A stretch of DNA of 13,802 nt from Alphaproteobacteria bacterium (GTDB lineage: Bacteria; Pseudomonadota; Alphaproteobacteria; UBA9219). This document shows, piece by piece, positions 7,379 to 13,802 of this stretch. The stretch covers positions 1 through 13,802 of the forward strand of contig JAQUPC010000059.1 in NCBI GenBank assembly GCA_028716765.1, in the 5' to 3' direction. Numbering within the stretch: the stretch's first letter is position 1; the number at the start of each line of letters is the position of its first letter. A program made the position numbers and the translations under genes. The notes beneath the pieces are model-generated. The model was not told the DNA's origin and ran no database searches. It saw only the letters and a program-made list of their open reading frames with translations.

Positions 7379-7909
7379 TTACGCGTTGTATCCCATCCGC
7401 AGCAGCGGTTGGTCCGTGAAGCCGCAAACGATCTTTGTGTTAAGGGTTCGAGAACTGTAAGACGCAGTATGGGAAACGAAACGGGCGGGGGTTTCTTTTC
7501 GAACGACCATAAGAGCGCCTTTTTTGTCATAGACATACCCGTCCGGCATGTTTGCCAAAAGCCGATCCTGCACCAGACCGTTCAGGAATTCGTGTATGCC
7601 CTTCAGAGTATCCCGCGGAGCGACAATCACTAAATAGTCGAAGGACCCGTCGTAATGAGCCAGATTTATCTTCCCGGCGACAGATCGTACAAACCGCTCA
7701 GTGGCTCCGTACCTGCCAAAAGATGGTGTCGAAAGAGCTTCAGCCTCCCCATATATATATTGTTTCTTGCGGACAGGCTTCTTCCATGCGTTTCGAACGG
7801 CGACAACCGTATCGTTCCTGCTATATTTGAAAACGTAGGCCTGATCGCCATCTGAAATAAGGGCCCAAATTACGGATGTGACCTGACGGATGCCGCTTGA
7901 TGAACGCAT
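7379..7909 (-). CDS. Host-attachment / baeRF-like hypothetical protein
   Basis: A 176-residue protein that I match only loosely to the 'host attachment protein' family (relatives of the bacterial archaeo-eukaryotic release factor, baeRF, fold). The clues are an opening beta strand with SVIWALISDGDQAYVFKYS (about residues 12-30), a helix ERFVRSVAGKINLA (71-84), and the family-like core FDYLVIVAPRDTLKGIHEFL (90-109). The last ~40 residues do not resemble the family and look divergent. The start is ATG 7909, because GGAAAGGAG lies 7 nt before it; the frame stays open upstream to 8041 but that part has no ribosome site and unlikely composition. It is convergent with the cold-shock gene and divergent from the XRE regulator. 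No function should be assumed. Confidence 0.6.
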   Translation of the reverse strand: MRSSSGIRQVTSVIWALISDGDQAYVFKYSRNDTVVAVRNAWKKPVRKKQYIYGEAEALSTPSFGRYGATERFVRSVAGKINLAHYDGSFDYLVIVAPRDTLKGIHEFLNGLVQDRLLANMPDGYVYDKKGALMVVRKETPARFVSHTASYSSRTLNTKIVCGFTDQPLLRMGYNA

Positions 7910-8118
7910 GATTGAACTCCTTTCCTGAATTGATGCTGGGGCTTCTGACGGGAAGGAGGTATCGGTAGGCAAGAAATATTTACCATAAATAGATAGGCTT
8001 TGAAAGGAATGAGTCTCATTTTGATGGGTTGTTCTTCTCATTTGGCTATTTTACAATATTTGGTAGAGGCCCGAAGGTGTAGTTCATACATATCCTGAAA
8101 ATTTGTCCAACCGCAGTT

Positions 8119-8151
8119 TTATCTACAGCCTTATCCACAATTTTATCACCA
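8119..8151 (+). promoter_or_regulatory. Cluster of three DnaA-box-like 9-mers at 12-bp steps
   Basis: TTATCTACA (8119-8127), TTATCCACA (8131-8139) and TTATCACCA (8143-8151) lie in the same orientation with starts exactly 12 bp apart. The middle one is the perfect high-affinity DnaA box; the first differs at one position and the third at two. All are in an AT-rich gap. DnaA binding is inferred from the motif only. Confidence 0.5.
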
Positions 8152-8266
8152 GATAAATGCACGTCTGATCGGACGGGATTGGCAGAGAGTGAGGATGAAA
8201 AAACAACAATACCTCTCATTTTCAGAATCGTGACATTGCAAAACATATTATATGCCGGTTACAACT

Positions 8267-8296
8267 TTGCCGTCTGCCTTTTCCATGTTATATAAT
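8267..8296 (+). promoter_or_regulatory. Sigma-70-type promoter of the XRE regulator operon
   Basis: TTGCCG (8267-8272), an 18-bp spacer and a perfect TATAAT (8291-8296), about 30 nt before the ATG at 8327. A ribosome site GGAG (8315-8318) sits 8 nt before the start codon. Confidence 0.65.
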
Positions 8297-8326
8297 AGCC
8301 CGTCATTTCAGGTCGGAGATTAGAGC

Positions 8327-9010
8327 ATGACTATTGGACGTCAGGTGCGTGCGGCGCGCGGTCTCTTGAGGTGGTCTAGCGCGACATTAGGAGAAAAAGC
8401 CGGACTGACGCGCGAAACGATTAACAAAATCGAGGACGACGCCGTTCAGCCGCGCGAAGGCACGCTCAAGGATATTATCCGGGTCTTCGATGAAAACGGC
8501 GTCGAGTTTATCGAAAACTCCGGCGTTCGGCTGAAGCCCAACAGCATCGAGGAATTTTCCGGCCGCGACGGGTTCCATCACTTCTACGACATTCTCTACG
8601 CCGATCTTGTGACGAACGGCGGGCTTATTTACGCCTCGGGCGTGGATGAAAAACTTTTTTGCCAGTACTACGGCGATTGCAGCCGTTCCAACAAGCATAT
8701 CGTGCGCATGAACGAGATGATGAGGGCTCGCGGCGAACAATACTGCATGAACATTCTGGTTTGCGAAAACGACTCGAACTATGTTGCCGACGGCTACGCC
8801 CGCTACCGCTGGCTGAGCAAGGAGTATTTCACCCCTGCGTGCTTCTACGTTTTCAACAACTATCTGGCGCTGATCAGCTTTACGGCAATACCCGCGCCCC
8901 ATGTTATTTTGATCAAATCCGCGGCTTTCGCGGACGCCTACCGCCAGCTTTTCCAGAAACTTTGGGAAACGGCAAAGATTCCCCCTGAACTGGCCATGGA
9001 GTTCTCATGA
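8327..9010 (+). CDS. XRE-type HTH regulator with PLD/TrmB-like C-terminal domain
   Basis: A 227-residue two-domain protein. Residues 3-58 form an XRE/Cro helix-turn-helix (GRQVRAARGLLRWSSATLGE, then KAGLTRETINKIEDD and GTLKDIIRVFDENGVEF). Residues about 80-216 form a second domain with strands GGLIYASGVDEKLF, EQYCMNILVCEND and PHVILIKS and the closing helix FADAYRQLFQKLWETA. This pattern recalls the phospholipase-D-like effector domain of TrmB-type regulators, in which F-x-x-L-W closes the domain; the HKD catalytic motif of true PLD enzymes is not seen, so it is more likely a sensor than an enzyme. It has its own promoter and ribosome site. The stop codon overlaps the start of the next gene by 4 nt (ATGA), so the pair is translationally coupled. 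The HTH call is firm; the second-domain call is tentative. Confidence 0.82.
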   Translation: MTIGRQVRAARGLLRWSSATLGEKAGLTRETINKIEDDAVQPREGTLKDIIRVFDENGVEFIENSGVRLKPNSIEEFSGRDGFHHFYDILYADLVTNGGLIYASGVDEKLFCQYYGDCSRSNKHIVRMNEMMRARGEQYCMNILVCENDSNYVADGYARYRWLSKEYFTPACFYVFNNYLALISFTAIPAPHVILIKSAAFADAYRQLFQKLWETAKIPPELAMEFS

Positions 9011-10167
9011 ATCCCGTGCCAATTGTGCAAAATTGGCTCAAGAACGGGAACAGCTGGCTGCTGAACCCCGGCCGCAAGGGCAGGGATAAGGGGCTACTTG
9101 ACATTAGCACGCTTAAATACGCCAGTCATTCGGGAAGAAATCCGTTTACGGGCAGACGCACGAATGGCATCGAATATTGGAAAAGAATTGGGGAGACAAG
9201 TAAACTTTATCCTGGGAAGGACGAGGTTTCGTTACTGCAGAACATGCAGCTGCATATTATAGCGCGCGATTGGGCCGGCGATGTCAAGGGCATATATACT
9301 TTACCCATTCAGGATTTAGGCACGGGCTCCAGAGAAAAAATTGAGCCATTTCTAACATTGGGCGACAGACAAATCGTCGTCGTCGATCGGCTTGAAGAAC
9401 AACTCATCAAAATTACGCAATCGCTGAAAGAGGTTGAGCGAGAAACAACACGTCGCCATTGTATCATCGCCATTAACGATCCTGATATTTTCAGGAAGAA
9501 GGGGTCTTATGTTGAAGGGCCGTCTCTTGTGCTTTGTACCGGAATGACGGTCTGTAACATTACGGCGAGCCACTATGCCCAAAGGGCTCCGCTTAACCTC
9601 ATAAAACAACGCATTCAAAACTTGTATGACAAATCCAATGGCGGCTACGTTATATTTACGTTTAACCGGTCTCTTAATCCCAATAAGAACAAGGCCGCAT
9701 ATGAAGAAGTCCAAAACTTCATACTTAATTTTATGGATTGGATGGTCGCAGAACACGGTTTCCCCGAAGATATACGCAAGTGCTTCAGATACACAGCGTT
9801 GACGAGTCTATGGCCCGATCATCCCAGAACGCCTGTCATGAGCATGGTGTCGCACACCGCGCAAGTCACGCGGGACATCGACTTTCGATGGAAAGGCAAA
9901 CGCTTTTCGCTTCAAAAAGACACGATATTGCTCATCGAGAATTCGGCGCAGGTTGGCATCGAGGCTGTAAAAAAAATATGCAAAAAGATAAATGCCGGAA
10001 TTGTCTTTATTGAAGCTCCGGCCAATAGCCTGCAAACCGGAATATTATTGGATTGCGGAAAAGATGCTTCCGGAAGAGAACCTTATTTGTACATGACCCC
10101 GCTTGACCGAAACGCAATAAAACAGAGATGCGCAGATATGCCCCTTCTTGCTGCCGCCCAGAACTAG
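9007..10167 (+). CDS. Conserved-looking hypothetical protein coupled to XRE regulator
   Basis: A 386-residue soluble protein that I do not recognise. There is no signal peptide and no membrane helix. It reads as alternating strands and helices: hydrophobic strands include RQIVVVDRLEEQL, RHCIIAIND, GPSLVLCTGMTVCNI, GYVIFTFNR, TILLIENSAQVGI and AGIVFIEAPANSL, separated by amphipathic helices; a basic N-terminal part contains SHSGRNPFTGRRTNG. The strand-rich second half could be a Rossmann-like or nuclease-like core, but no catalytic motif is certain. The ATG start sits inside the 3' end of the XRE gene (4-nt overlap), so the two are expressed together. Base composition is more A+T than the XRE and por genes, with several ATA and AGA codons, which hints at a different history. 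It is the last gene of its unit; the next gene starts 169 bp on. Confidence 0.8.
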   Translation: MNPVPIVQNWLKNGNSWLLNPGRKGRDKGLLDISTLKYASHSGRNPFTGRRTNGIEYWKRIGETSKLYPGKDEVSLLQNMQLHIIARDWAGDVKGIYTLPIQDLGTGSREKIEPFLTLGDRQIVVVDRLEEQLIKITQSLKEVERETTRRHCIIAINDPDIFRKKGSYVEGPSLVLCTGMTVCNITASHYAQRAPLNLIKQRIQNLYDKSNGGYVIFTFNRSLNPNKNKAAYEEVQNFILNFMDWMVAEHGFPEDIRKCFRYTALTSLWPDHPRTPVMSMVSHTAQVTRDIDFRWKGKRFSLQKDTILLIENSAQVGIEAVKKICKKINAGIVFIEAPANSLQTGILLDCGKDASGREPYLYMTPLDRNAIKQRCADMPLLAAAQN

Positions 10168-10266
10168 GGCCAAAGTTTCCCCTAAATCCAGCATTGTGCG
10201 CTGCACAAAAAAAGATAGTTTTCCAGTCTTTTGCCAAAATAGGCTTTGCGCTCGTTTCCAATAGGC

Positions 10267-10283
10267 GTCATAAATTATATGAC
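10267..10283. promoter_or_regulatory. Inverted repeat upstream of the por operon, candidate operator
   Basis: GTCATA (10267-10272) and TATGAC (10278-10283) are perfect inverted arms around AATTA, 53 bp before the gamma-subunit start. The centre is AT-rich and could overlap a -10 box. The size suits a dimeric regulator, but no known operator consensus (such as FNR) is matched. Confidence 0.3.
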
Positions 10284-10336
10284 TCTAAAAGTCGCAAGAT
10301 CGCTCGAAATTGAAATAAAAAAATCTGGGGGGAGAA

Positions 10337-10939
10337 TTGCCGCATACGTTCCAAACCCGCTTCCACGGCCGCGGTGGCCAGGGCGTCGTTTCGGCGGCCG
10401 AAATGCTGTCAGTTGCCGCCTTCCGTGAAAAAAAGTTTGCCCAAGCCTTTCCCATGTTCGGCTCCGAGCGCATGGGGGCCCCGGTGGTGTCGTTTTGCCG
10501 GATCTCGGATCATGAGATACGGTCGCGCGAGCCGATCCTCGATCCGGATGCGCTGATTATCCAAGACCCTACATTGTTGCAATCGCCGGATTTATTTAAA
10601 GGCCTTGCCGCCGGGGGCGTGGTTTTGATCAACTCCGGCAAGGAGCTTGCCGCCTTAAACATCGACGGTCTGATCAAGATGTTGCCGCCGGGCAATGTCC
10701 TGACGGTTCCGGCCTCGGAAATAGCCATCAAGTACATCAAGCGCCCGTTGCCTAACGCGGCAATGCTTGGCGGGTTGGCGGCCATGACGGGGATCGTCAG
10801 CCTGGATTCCGTTTGCGAGGCGATAGCCGAGATTCTTCCGGCCTCCGTCACGAAGGCCAACTGTGCCGCAGCCAAGGCTTCTTATGAAGCCATTATGGCC
10901 AAGAGAAACATACCAGCGAAAGTGAAGCGTGCATGCTGA
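10337..10939 (+). CDS. porG: 2-oxoacid:ferredoxin oxidoreductase gamma subunit
   Basis: A 200-residue gamma subunit of the pyruvate/2-oxoacid:ferredoxin oxidoreductase family, which closes the CoA-binding side of the enzyme. The family signature FHGRGGQGVVSAAEML starts at residue 9, followed by QAFPMFGSERMGAPVVSFCR and DPDALIIQDPTLL. It starts with TTG at 10337 after GGGGGGAG; a stop codon lies in frame just upstream (10316) and the next in-frame ATG would cut off the GRGGQG motif, so TTG is well supported. The 3' end overlaps the alpha-subunit start by 7 nt. Which 2-oxoacid is used (pyruvate, 2-oxoglutarate or branched-chain) cannot be settled from this subunit. Confidence 0.92.
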   Translation: MPHTFQTRFHGRGGQGVVSAAEMLSVAAFREKKFAQAFPMFGSERMGAPVVSFCRISDHEIRSREPILDPDALIIQDPTLLQSPDLFKGLAAGGVVLINSGKELAALNIDGLIKMLPPGNVLTVPASEIAIKYIKRPLPNAAMLGGLAAMTGIVSLDSVCEAIAEILPASVTKANCAAAKASYEAIMAKRNIPAKVKRAC

Positions 10940-12153
10940 AGCAAATCGAAGGGTCTCGGGCGGTTGCCGAGGCCATCGCGTTATGCCGGCCCGAAGTCAT
11001 ATGCGCATACCCAATTACGCCGCAGACCCATATCGTCGAGGGGCTGGGCGAGTTGGTCAAAAGCGGCCAGCTCAAGAATTGCGAGTACATCAACGTCGAA
11101 TCCGAGTTCGCGGCGCTCTCCGTCGCGATCGGCGCTTCGGGCGCCGGAGCGCGGGCTTACACGGCCACGGCAAGCCAGGGTCTCCTGTTCATGGCCGAGG
11201 CGGTCTACAACGCTTCGGGCCTTGGGCTTCCTATCGTCATGACGCTTGGCACCCGCTCGATTGGCGCGCCGCTCAACATCTGGAACGACCACACCGACGC
11301 TATGAGCATGCGCGACGCCGGATGGATTCAGCTTTTCGCCGAAACCAATCAGGAAGCGGTCGACCTCCACATTCAGGCATTCAAGATCGCTGAGCAGCTC
11401 AGCACGCCGGTCATGGTTTGCGTGGACGGCTTTATCCTGACCCACGCCATCGAGCAGGTCGATCTTCCCACGCAGGAACAGGTGGACGCTTTCCTGCCGC
11501 CGTTCGTGCCCAATCAGGTTCTTGATCCTAAAGCGCCTGTTTCCATCGGGGCTATGGTGGGGCCGGAAGCCTTCACCGAAGTGCGCTATTTCGAGCACCT
11601 CAAGCAATTACGCGCGCCGGAGGTTCTTTCGCAAATAGCGGACGATTTCAAAAAATCGTTTGGCCGCGAGTCCGGCGGATTGATCCGGCCCTATCGCCTC
11701 GAAGACGCCGAGACGGTCGTGGTCGCCATGGGTTCGGTCATAGGCACCATCAAGGACATGATCGACGACAGGCGCGAGAAGGGCGAAAAAATCGGCGCCT
11801 TGCACATCGGCTCGTTCCGTCCATTTCCCGTGAAAGAAGTGGGCGAGGCGCTAAAGAACGCCACGCACATCATCGTTCTTGAAAAGGCTCTGGCCGTGGG
11901 ACAGGACGGCGTTCTGGCCTCCCATGTCCGCCTTGCAAGGGGAGGGGACGCACAGATCACGATGCTGGTCGCGGGTTTGGGAGGACGTCCCATTTTGAAG
12001 AATTCTCTGTCCGCTTTCGTGGACAAGGCCAGCCGGGAAAACCTGACCGGGCTTCAGTTCCTCGACCTGCGGCAAGACATCGTCAAGTCAGAGCTTGAAC
12101 GTGCGGCTCGTGAGCAACACAGGGAAGACGCACTCAGGAACGTGGCCGAGTAG
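10933..12153 (+). CDS. porA: 2-oxoacid:ferredoxin oxidoreductase alpha subunit
   Basis: A 406-residue alpha subunit, full length for four-subunit-type enzymes. With the beta subunit it forms the TPP site where pyruvate or a related 2-oxoacid is decarboxylated to acyl-CoA and electrons pass to ferredoxin. Visible hallmarks are AYPITPQTHIVE (residues 25-36), the VESEFAALS block (55-63) with the conserved Glu of the TPP site, the TATASQGLLFMAEA segment (77-90), NIWNDHTDAMSMRD, and the domain II strands VVVAMGSVIGTIKD and IGALHIGSFRPFPVKE. It is translated from an ATG overlapping the gamma gene by 7 nt, so the two are coupled. It is followed by a 237-bp gap holding a palindromic repeat before the beta gene. 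Confidence 0.94.
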   Translation: MLKQIEGSRAVAEAIALCRPEVICAYPITPQTHIVEGLGELVKSGQLKNCEYINVESEFAALSVAIGASGAGARAYTATASQGLLFMAEAVYNASGLGLPIVMTLGTRSIGAPLNIWNDHTDAMSMRDAGWIQLFAETNQEAVDLHIQAFKIAEQLSTPVMVCVDGFILTHAIEQVDLPTQEQVDAFLPPFVPNQVLDPKAPVSIGAMVGPEAFTEVRYFEHLKQLRAPEVLSQIADDFKKSFGRESGGLIRPYRLEDAETVVVAMGSVIGTIKDMIDDRREKGEKIGALHIGSFRPFPVKEVGEALKNATHIIVLEKALAVGQDGVLASHVRLARGGDAQITMLVAGLGGRPILKNSLSAFVDKASRENLTGLQFLDLRQDIVKSELERAAREQHREDALRNVAE

Positions 12154-12220
12154 TAGAAAGACAGCGAGTGATTAGTGTCAAACAAATGAAGTGCTTTACT
12201 GGAAACTAGAGCGTTCGAAT

Positions 12221-12342
12221 CCCCCTCCCCTTGAGGGAGGGGTTAGGGGAGGGGTATGTAAAAGAAACCCCCTCACCTGCAAAAACTAAGGCGTTACGAT
12301 GTAACGCCAAGTTTTTGCTTCCTCTCCCTCAAGGGGAGAGGG
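12221..12342. repeat. Palindromic repeat element inside the por operon
   Basis: Nested inverted repeats between the alpha and beta genes. Outer arms CCCTCCCCTTGAGGGAGG (from about 12223) and CCTCTCCCTCAAGGGGAGAG (from 12321) are inverted copies. Inside, GCAAAAACTAAGGCGTTAC (12279-12297) pairs with GTAACGCCAAGTTTTTGC (12301-12318) around a 3-nt loop, with only the middle AA/A unpaired. This is a strong hairpin in a non-coding gap and belongs to a different repeat family from the pair at 3213 and 4280. A role in subunit-dosage control by mRNA processing is possible. Confidence 0.85.
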
Positions 12343-12390
12343 ACTTGTCCGCTTGAGTGACGATTAATGTAAGTTAAGGACAACAGAACC

Positions 12391-13392
12391 ATGCAAAACA
12401 CCGCCGCTTCATATCCCAAGGGAACCTACACCGCAGGCAACCGGCTTGTCAGCGAAGACGAGCGCATCACGCAAGCCCACATGGACCGCTGCAACGCGAT
12501 TACGTGCGGCCACCGCGCCTGTCAGGGCTGCGGGGAAGCTCTGGCCGCGCGCGCGGCTATCGACGCCGCCGTAAGCGCCGCGAAGGGGCATGCCGTCGTC
12601 GTCAACGCAACGGGCTGTCTTGAAGTCATCAGCACGCCTTACCCCGAAAGCGCATGGCAAGTCGCCTGGATGCATTCGCTGTTCGGCAACGCGCCCGCCG
12701 TGGCAACGGGCGTGGCCGCCGCCATGCGCATCAAGGGACATCCGGAAGTCCGCACGATCGCACAGGGCGGCGACGGCAGCACGACCGACATCGGCTTTGG
12801 CTGTCTCTCGGGCATGTTCGAGCGTAACGACGACGTTCTTTACATCTGTTACGACAATCAGGCCTATATGAACACGGGCGTCCAGCGTTCCAGCGCCACG
12901 CCGCCTGCGGCCCGCACGGCCACGACGCCTGCCGTGGGCGACGAGCCCGGCAACGTATTCGGCACCGGAAAAAACATTCCGCTCATCGCCATGGCGCACG
13001 GCATCCCTTACGTCGCCACGGCCACTATCTCCGATTTGCGCGATCTGGAGGCGAAGGTCAAAAAGGCCACGAACATCCGCGGCGCCCGCTACATTCATAT
13101 TCTTGTACCTTGCCCGCTCGGCTGGGGGACGGTGTCGCACGACACGATACGCATGGCGCGTCTGGCCGTGGAAAGCGGTCTTTACCCGCTGTTCGAGGCC
13201 GAGTACGGCGAAGTCGTCTCCGCCAAACCGTTGCGTAAACGCGTCGGCGTCGAAGAATACCTTAAGCCCCAGAAGCGCTTTGCCCATCTTTTCAAAAAAG
13301 GCGGCCCTGACGACGACCGTATTGCCCGTTTGCAGGCGATCGCCGACGCCAATATCCGCCGTTTCAATCTAATTCCGAACGAGGCAGCATAA
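12391..13392 (+). CDS. porB: 2-oxoacid:ferredoxin oxidoreductase beta subunit
   Basis: A 333-residue beta subunit carrying TPP and a [4Fe-4S] cluster, partner of the alpha and gamma subunits. Cysteines expected to bind the cluster are in ACQGCGEA (C44, C47), in NATGCLEV (C76) and in VPCPLGWG (C241). The TPP-binding motif starts at GGDGSTTDIGFG (from residue 127) and ends at YDNQAYMNTG (154-163). The WMHSLFGNAPAVATGVAAAM stretch is typical. The ATG at 12391 has AAGGA (12376-12380) 10 nt upstream. The stop codon overlaps the ATG of the next gene by one base (TAATG). Its gap from the alpha gene is unusually long for this enzyme family because of the inserted repeat. Confidence 0.94.
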   Translation: MQNTAASYPKGTYTAGNRLVSEDERITQAHMDRCNAITCGHRACQGCGEALAARAAIDAAVSAAKGHAVVVNATGCLEVISTPYPESAWQVAWMHSLFGNAPAVATGVAAAMRIKGHPEVRTIAQGGDGSTTDIGFGCLSGMFERNDDVLYICYDNQAYMNTGVQRSSATPPAARTATTPAVGDEPGNVFGTGKNIPLIAMAHGIPYVATATISDLRDLEAKVKKATNIRGARYIHILVPCPLGWGTVSHDTIRMARLAVESGLYPLFEAEYGEVVSAKPLRKRVGVEEYLKPQKRFAHLFKKGGPDDDRIARLQAIADANIRRFNLIPNEAA

Positions 13393-13802
13393 TGAAGCCT
13401 TTTGCCATTACCCTTGAACCCGGCACCTCGGTCGCGAACAAGACCGGATCATGGCGGACCAAACGGCCTGTCTACGTCAAGCGCCTGCCGCCCTGCAACA
13501 AGGCTTGCCCCGCCGGCGAAAACATTCAGGAATGGCTTTCCTGGGCCGAAAGAGGCGATTACCGGCGCGCATGGCAGGAACTTGTGAAAAACAATCCTCT
13601 CCCGGCCGTTATGGGGCGCGTTTGCTATCATCCCTGCGAATCCGCCTGTAACCGCATCGACATCGATACGGCTGTCGGCATCAACGCCATTGAGCGTTTT
13701 CTAGGCGACGAAGCCATCATACGGGGCTGGGCCTTCGACAAAGCTGCTGCGAAGACGGGCAAGAAGGTGCTGGTGATCGGAGCGGGGCCCGCGGGGCTGT
13801 CA
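13392..13802 (+). CDS. GltD-like Fe-S/flavin NAD(P)H oxidoreductase, 5' part only
   Basis: The first 137 codons of a gene that runs off the right edge. The sequence matches the glutamate-synthase small-subunit (GltD)-like family often found with 2-oxoacid:ferredoxin oxidoreductases. The N-terminal Fe-S domain has PPCNKACPAGENIQEWL (C35, C39) and GRVCYHPCESACNR (C78, C82, C86), which should bind two [4Fe-4S] clusters. The first FAD-binding dinucleotide fold starts at KKVLVIGAGPAGLS (G130-x-G-x-x-G). It probably moves electrons between NAD(P)H and the ferredoxin linked to the PorGAB enzyme; since the C-terminal part is missing, an appended ferredoxin domain cannot be excluded. Translation is coupled to the beta gene by TAATG. 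Confidence 0.88.
   Translation, partial: MKPFAITLEPGTSVANKTGSWRTKRPVYVKRLPPCNKACPAGENIQEWLSWAERGDYRRAWQELVKNNPLPAVMGRVCYHPCESACNRIDIDTAVGINAIERFLGDEAIIRGWAFDKAAAKTGKKVLVIGAGPAGLS

Larger units (their letters stand above)
7910..8326. other. AT-rich gene-free region between divergent genes
   Basis: About 417 bp with no convincing gene. It must carry the promoter of the minus-strand baeRF-like gene (not clearly resolved) and does carry the plus-strand promoter of the XRE regulator at 8267-8296. It also holds three DnaA-box-like 9-mers at 8119, 8131 and 8143. A 66-codon minus-strand reading frame at 8046-8246 lacks a ribosome site and spans the repeated boxes, so I do not call it. Confidence 0.6.

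Noticed and set aside
8100..8170. Chromosomal replication origin
   Set aside because: Only three boxes, no adjacent origin-linked genes such as dnaA, hemE, parA or gidA, and no clear unwinding element beyond general AT-richness.
8046..8246. 66-codon minus-strand reading frame
   Set aside because: It has no ribosome site, and its repeated VDK residues only mirror the 12-bp repeat of the DnaA-like boxes.
6905..10167. tRNA-Ser as attachment site of a genomic island
   Set aside because: I found no integrase gene and no repeat of the tRNA 3' end downstream, and a normal cold-shock gene lies directly after the tRNA.
10981..11607. Minus-strand open frame (208 codons) opposite porA
   Set aside because: Same type of antisense shadow, lying wholly inside the well-supported alpha subunit.
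12409..13287. Long minus-strand open frame (292 codons) opposite porB
   Set aside because: It is a shadow of a GC-rich coding gene; its translation is rich in Arg, Ala and Val with no domain, and the plus-strand porB has complete motifs.

Overview
The window looks like chromosome of an alphaproteobacterium. The reasons are a hopanoid-type RND exporter (HpnN-like) followed by an MlaA/VacJ lipoprotein gene, an ELM1-family (DUF1022) protein, an AsnC/Lrp regulator, and palindromic intergenic repeats of the kind common in alphaproteobacterial and rickettsial genomes. A pyruvate:ferredoxin-type oxidoreductase operon suggests low-oxygen or mixed metabolism. No rRNA, CRISPR array, transposase or phage structural gene was seen.

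Layout. At 1-3127, on the minus strand, an HpnN-like transporter is followed by an MlaA lipoprotein that runs off the left edge; together they suggest lipid/hopanoid traffic between inner and outer membrane. At 3417-4265 (plus) an orphan periplasmic solute-binding protein is bracketed by two copies of a ~106-bp inverted-repeat element. At 4396-4905 (minus) is an Lrp/AsnC regulator, then an ELM1-family gene (plus, 4954-5943) whose 3' end overlaps a small Hpt phosphotransfer gene on the other strand. That gene is translationally coupled to an upstream single-domain response regulator (5912-6744, minus). A tRNA-Ser(GCT) and a cold-shock gene with a clear terminator follow (6905-7338).

The stretch 7379-10167 is the most accessory-looking part. 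It holds a host-attachment/baeRF-like small protein (minus), a 417-bp AT-rich gap with three DnaA-box-like 9-mers at exact 12-bp steps and a good sigma-70 promoter, then a two-gene unit. That unit is an XRE-type helix-turn-helix regulator with a PLD/TrmB-like C-terminal domain, overlapping by 4 nt a 386-residue protein of no family I recognise. The second gene is visibly richer in A+T than its partner.

From 10337 to the right edge is a 2-oxoacid:ferredoxin oxidoreductase operon in the order gamma, alpha, beta, followed by the start of a GltD-like Fe-S/flavin NAD(P)H oxidoreductase. The three subunits would oxidise pyruvate or another 2-oxoacid to acyl-CoA using TPP and Fe-S clusters; the GltD-like protein could exchange the electrons with NAD(P)H. 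A separate ~120-bp palindromic element sits inside this operon, between the alpha and beta genes.
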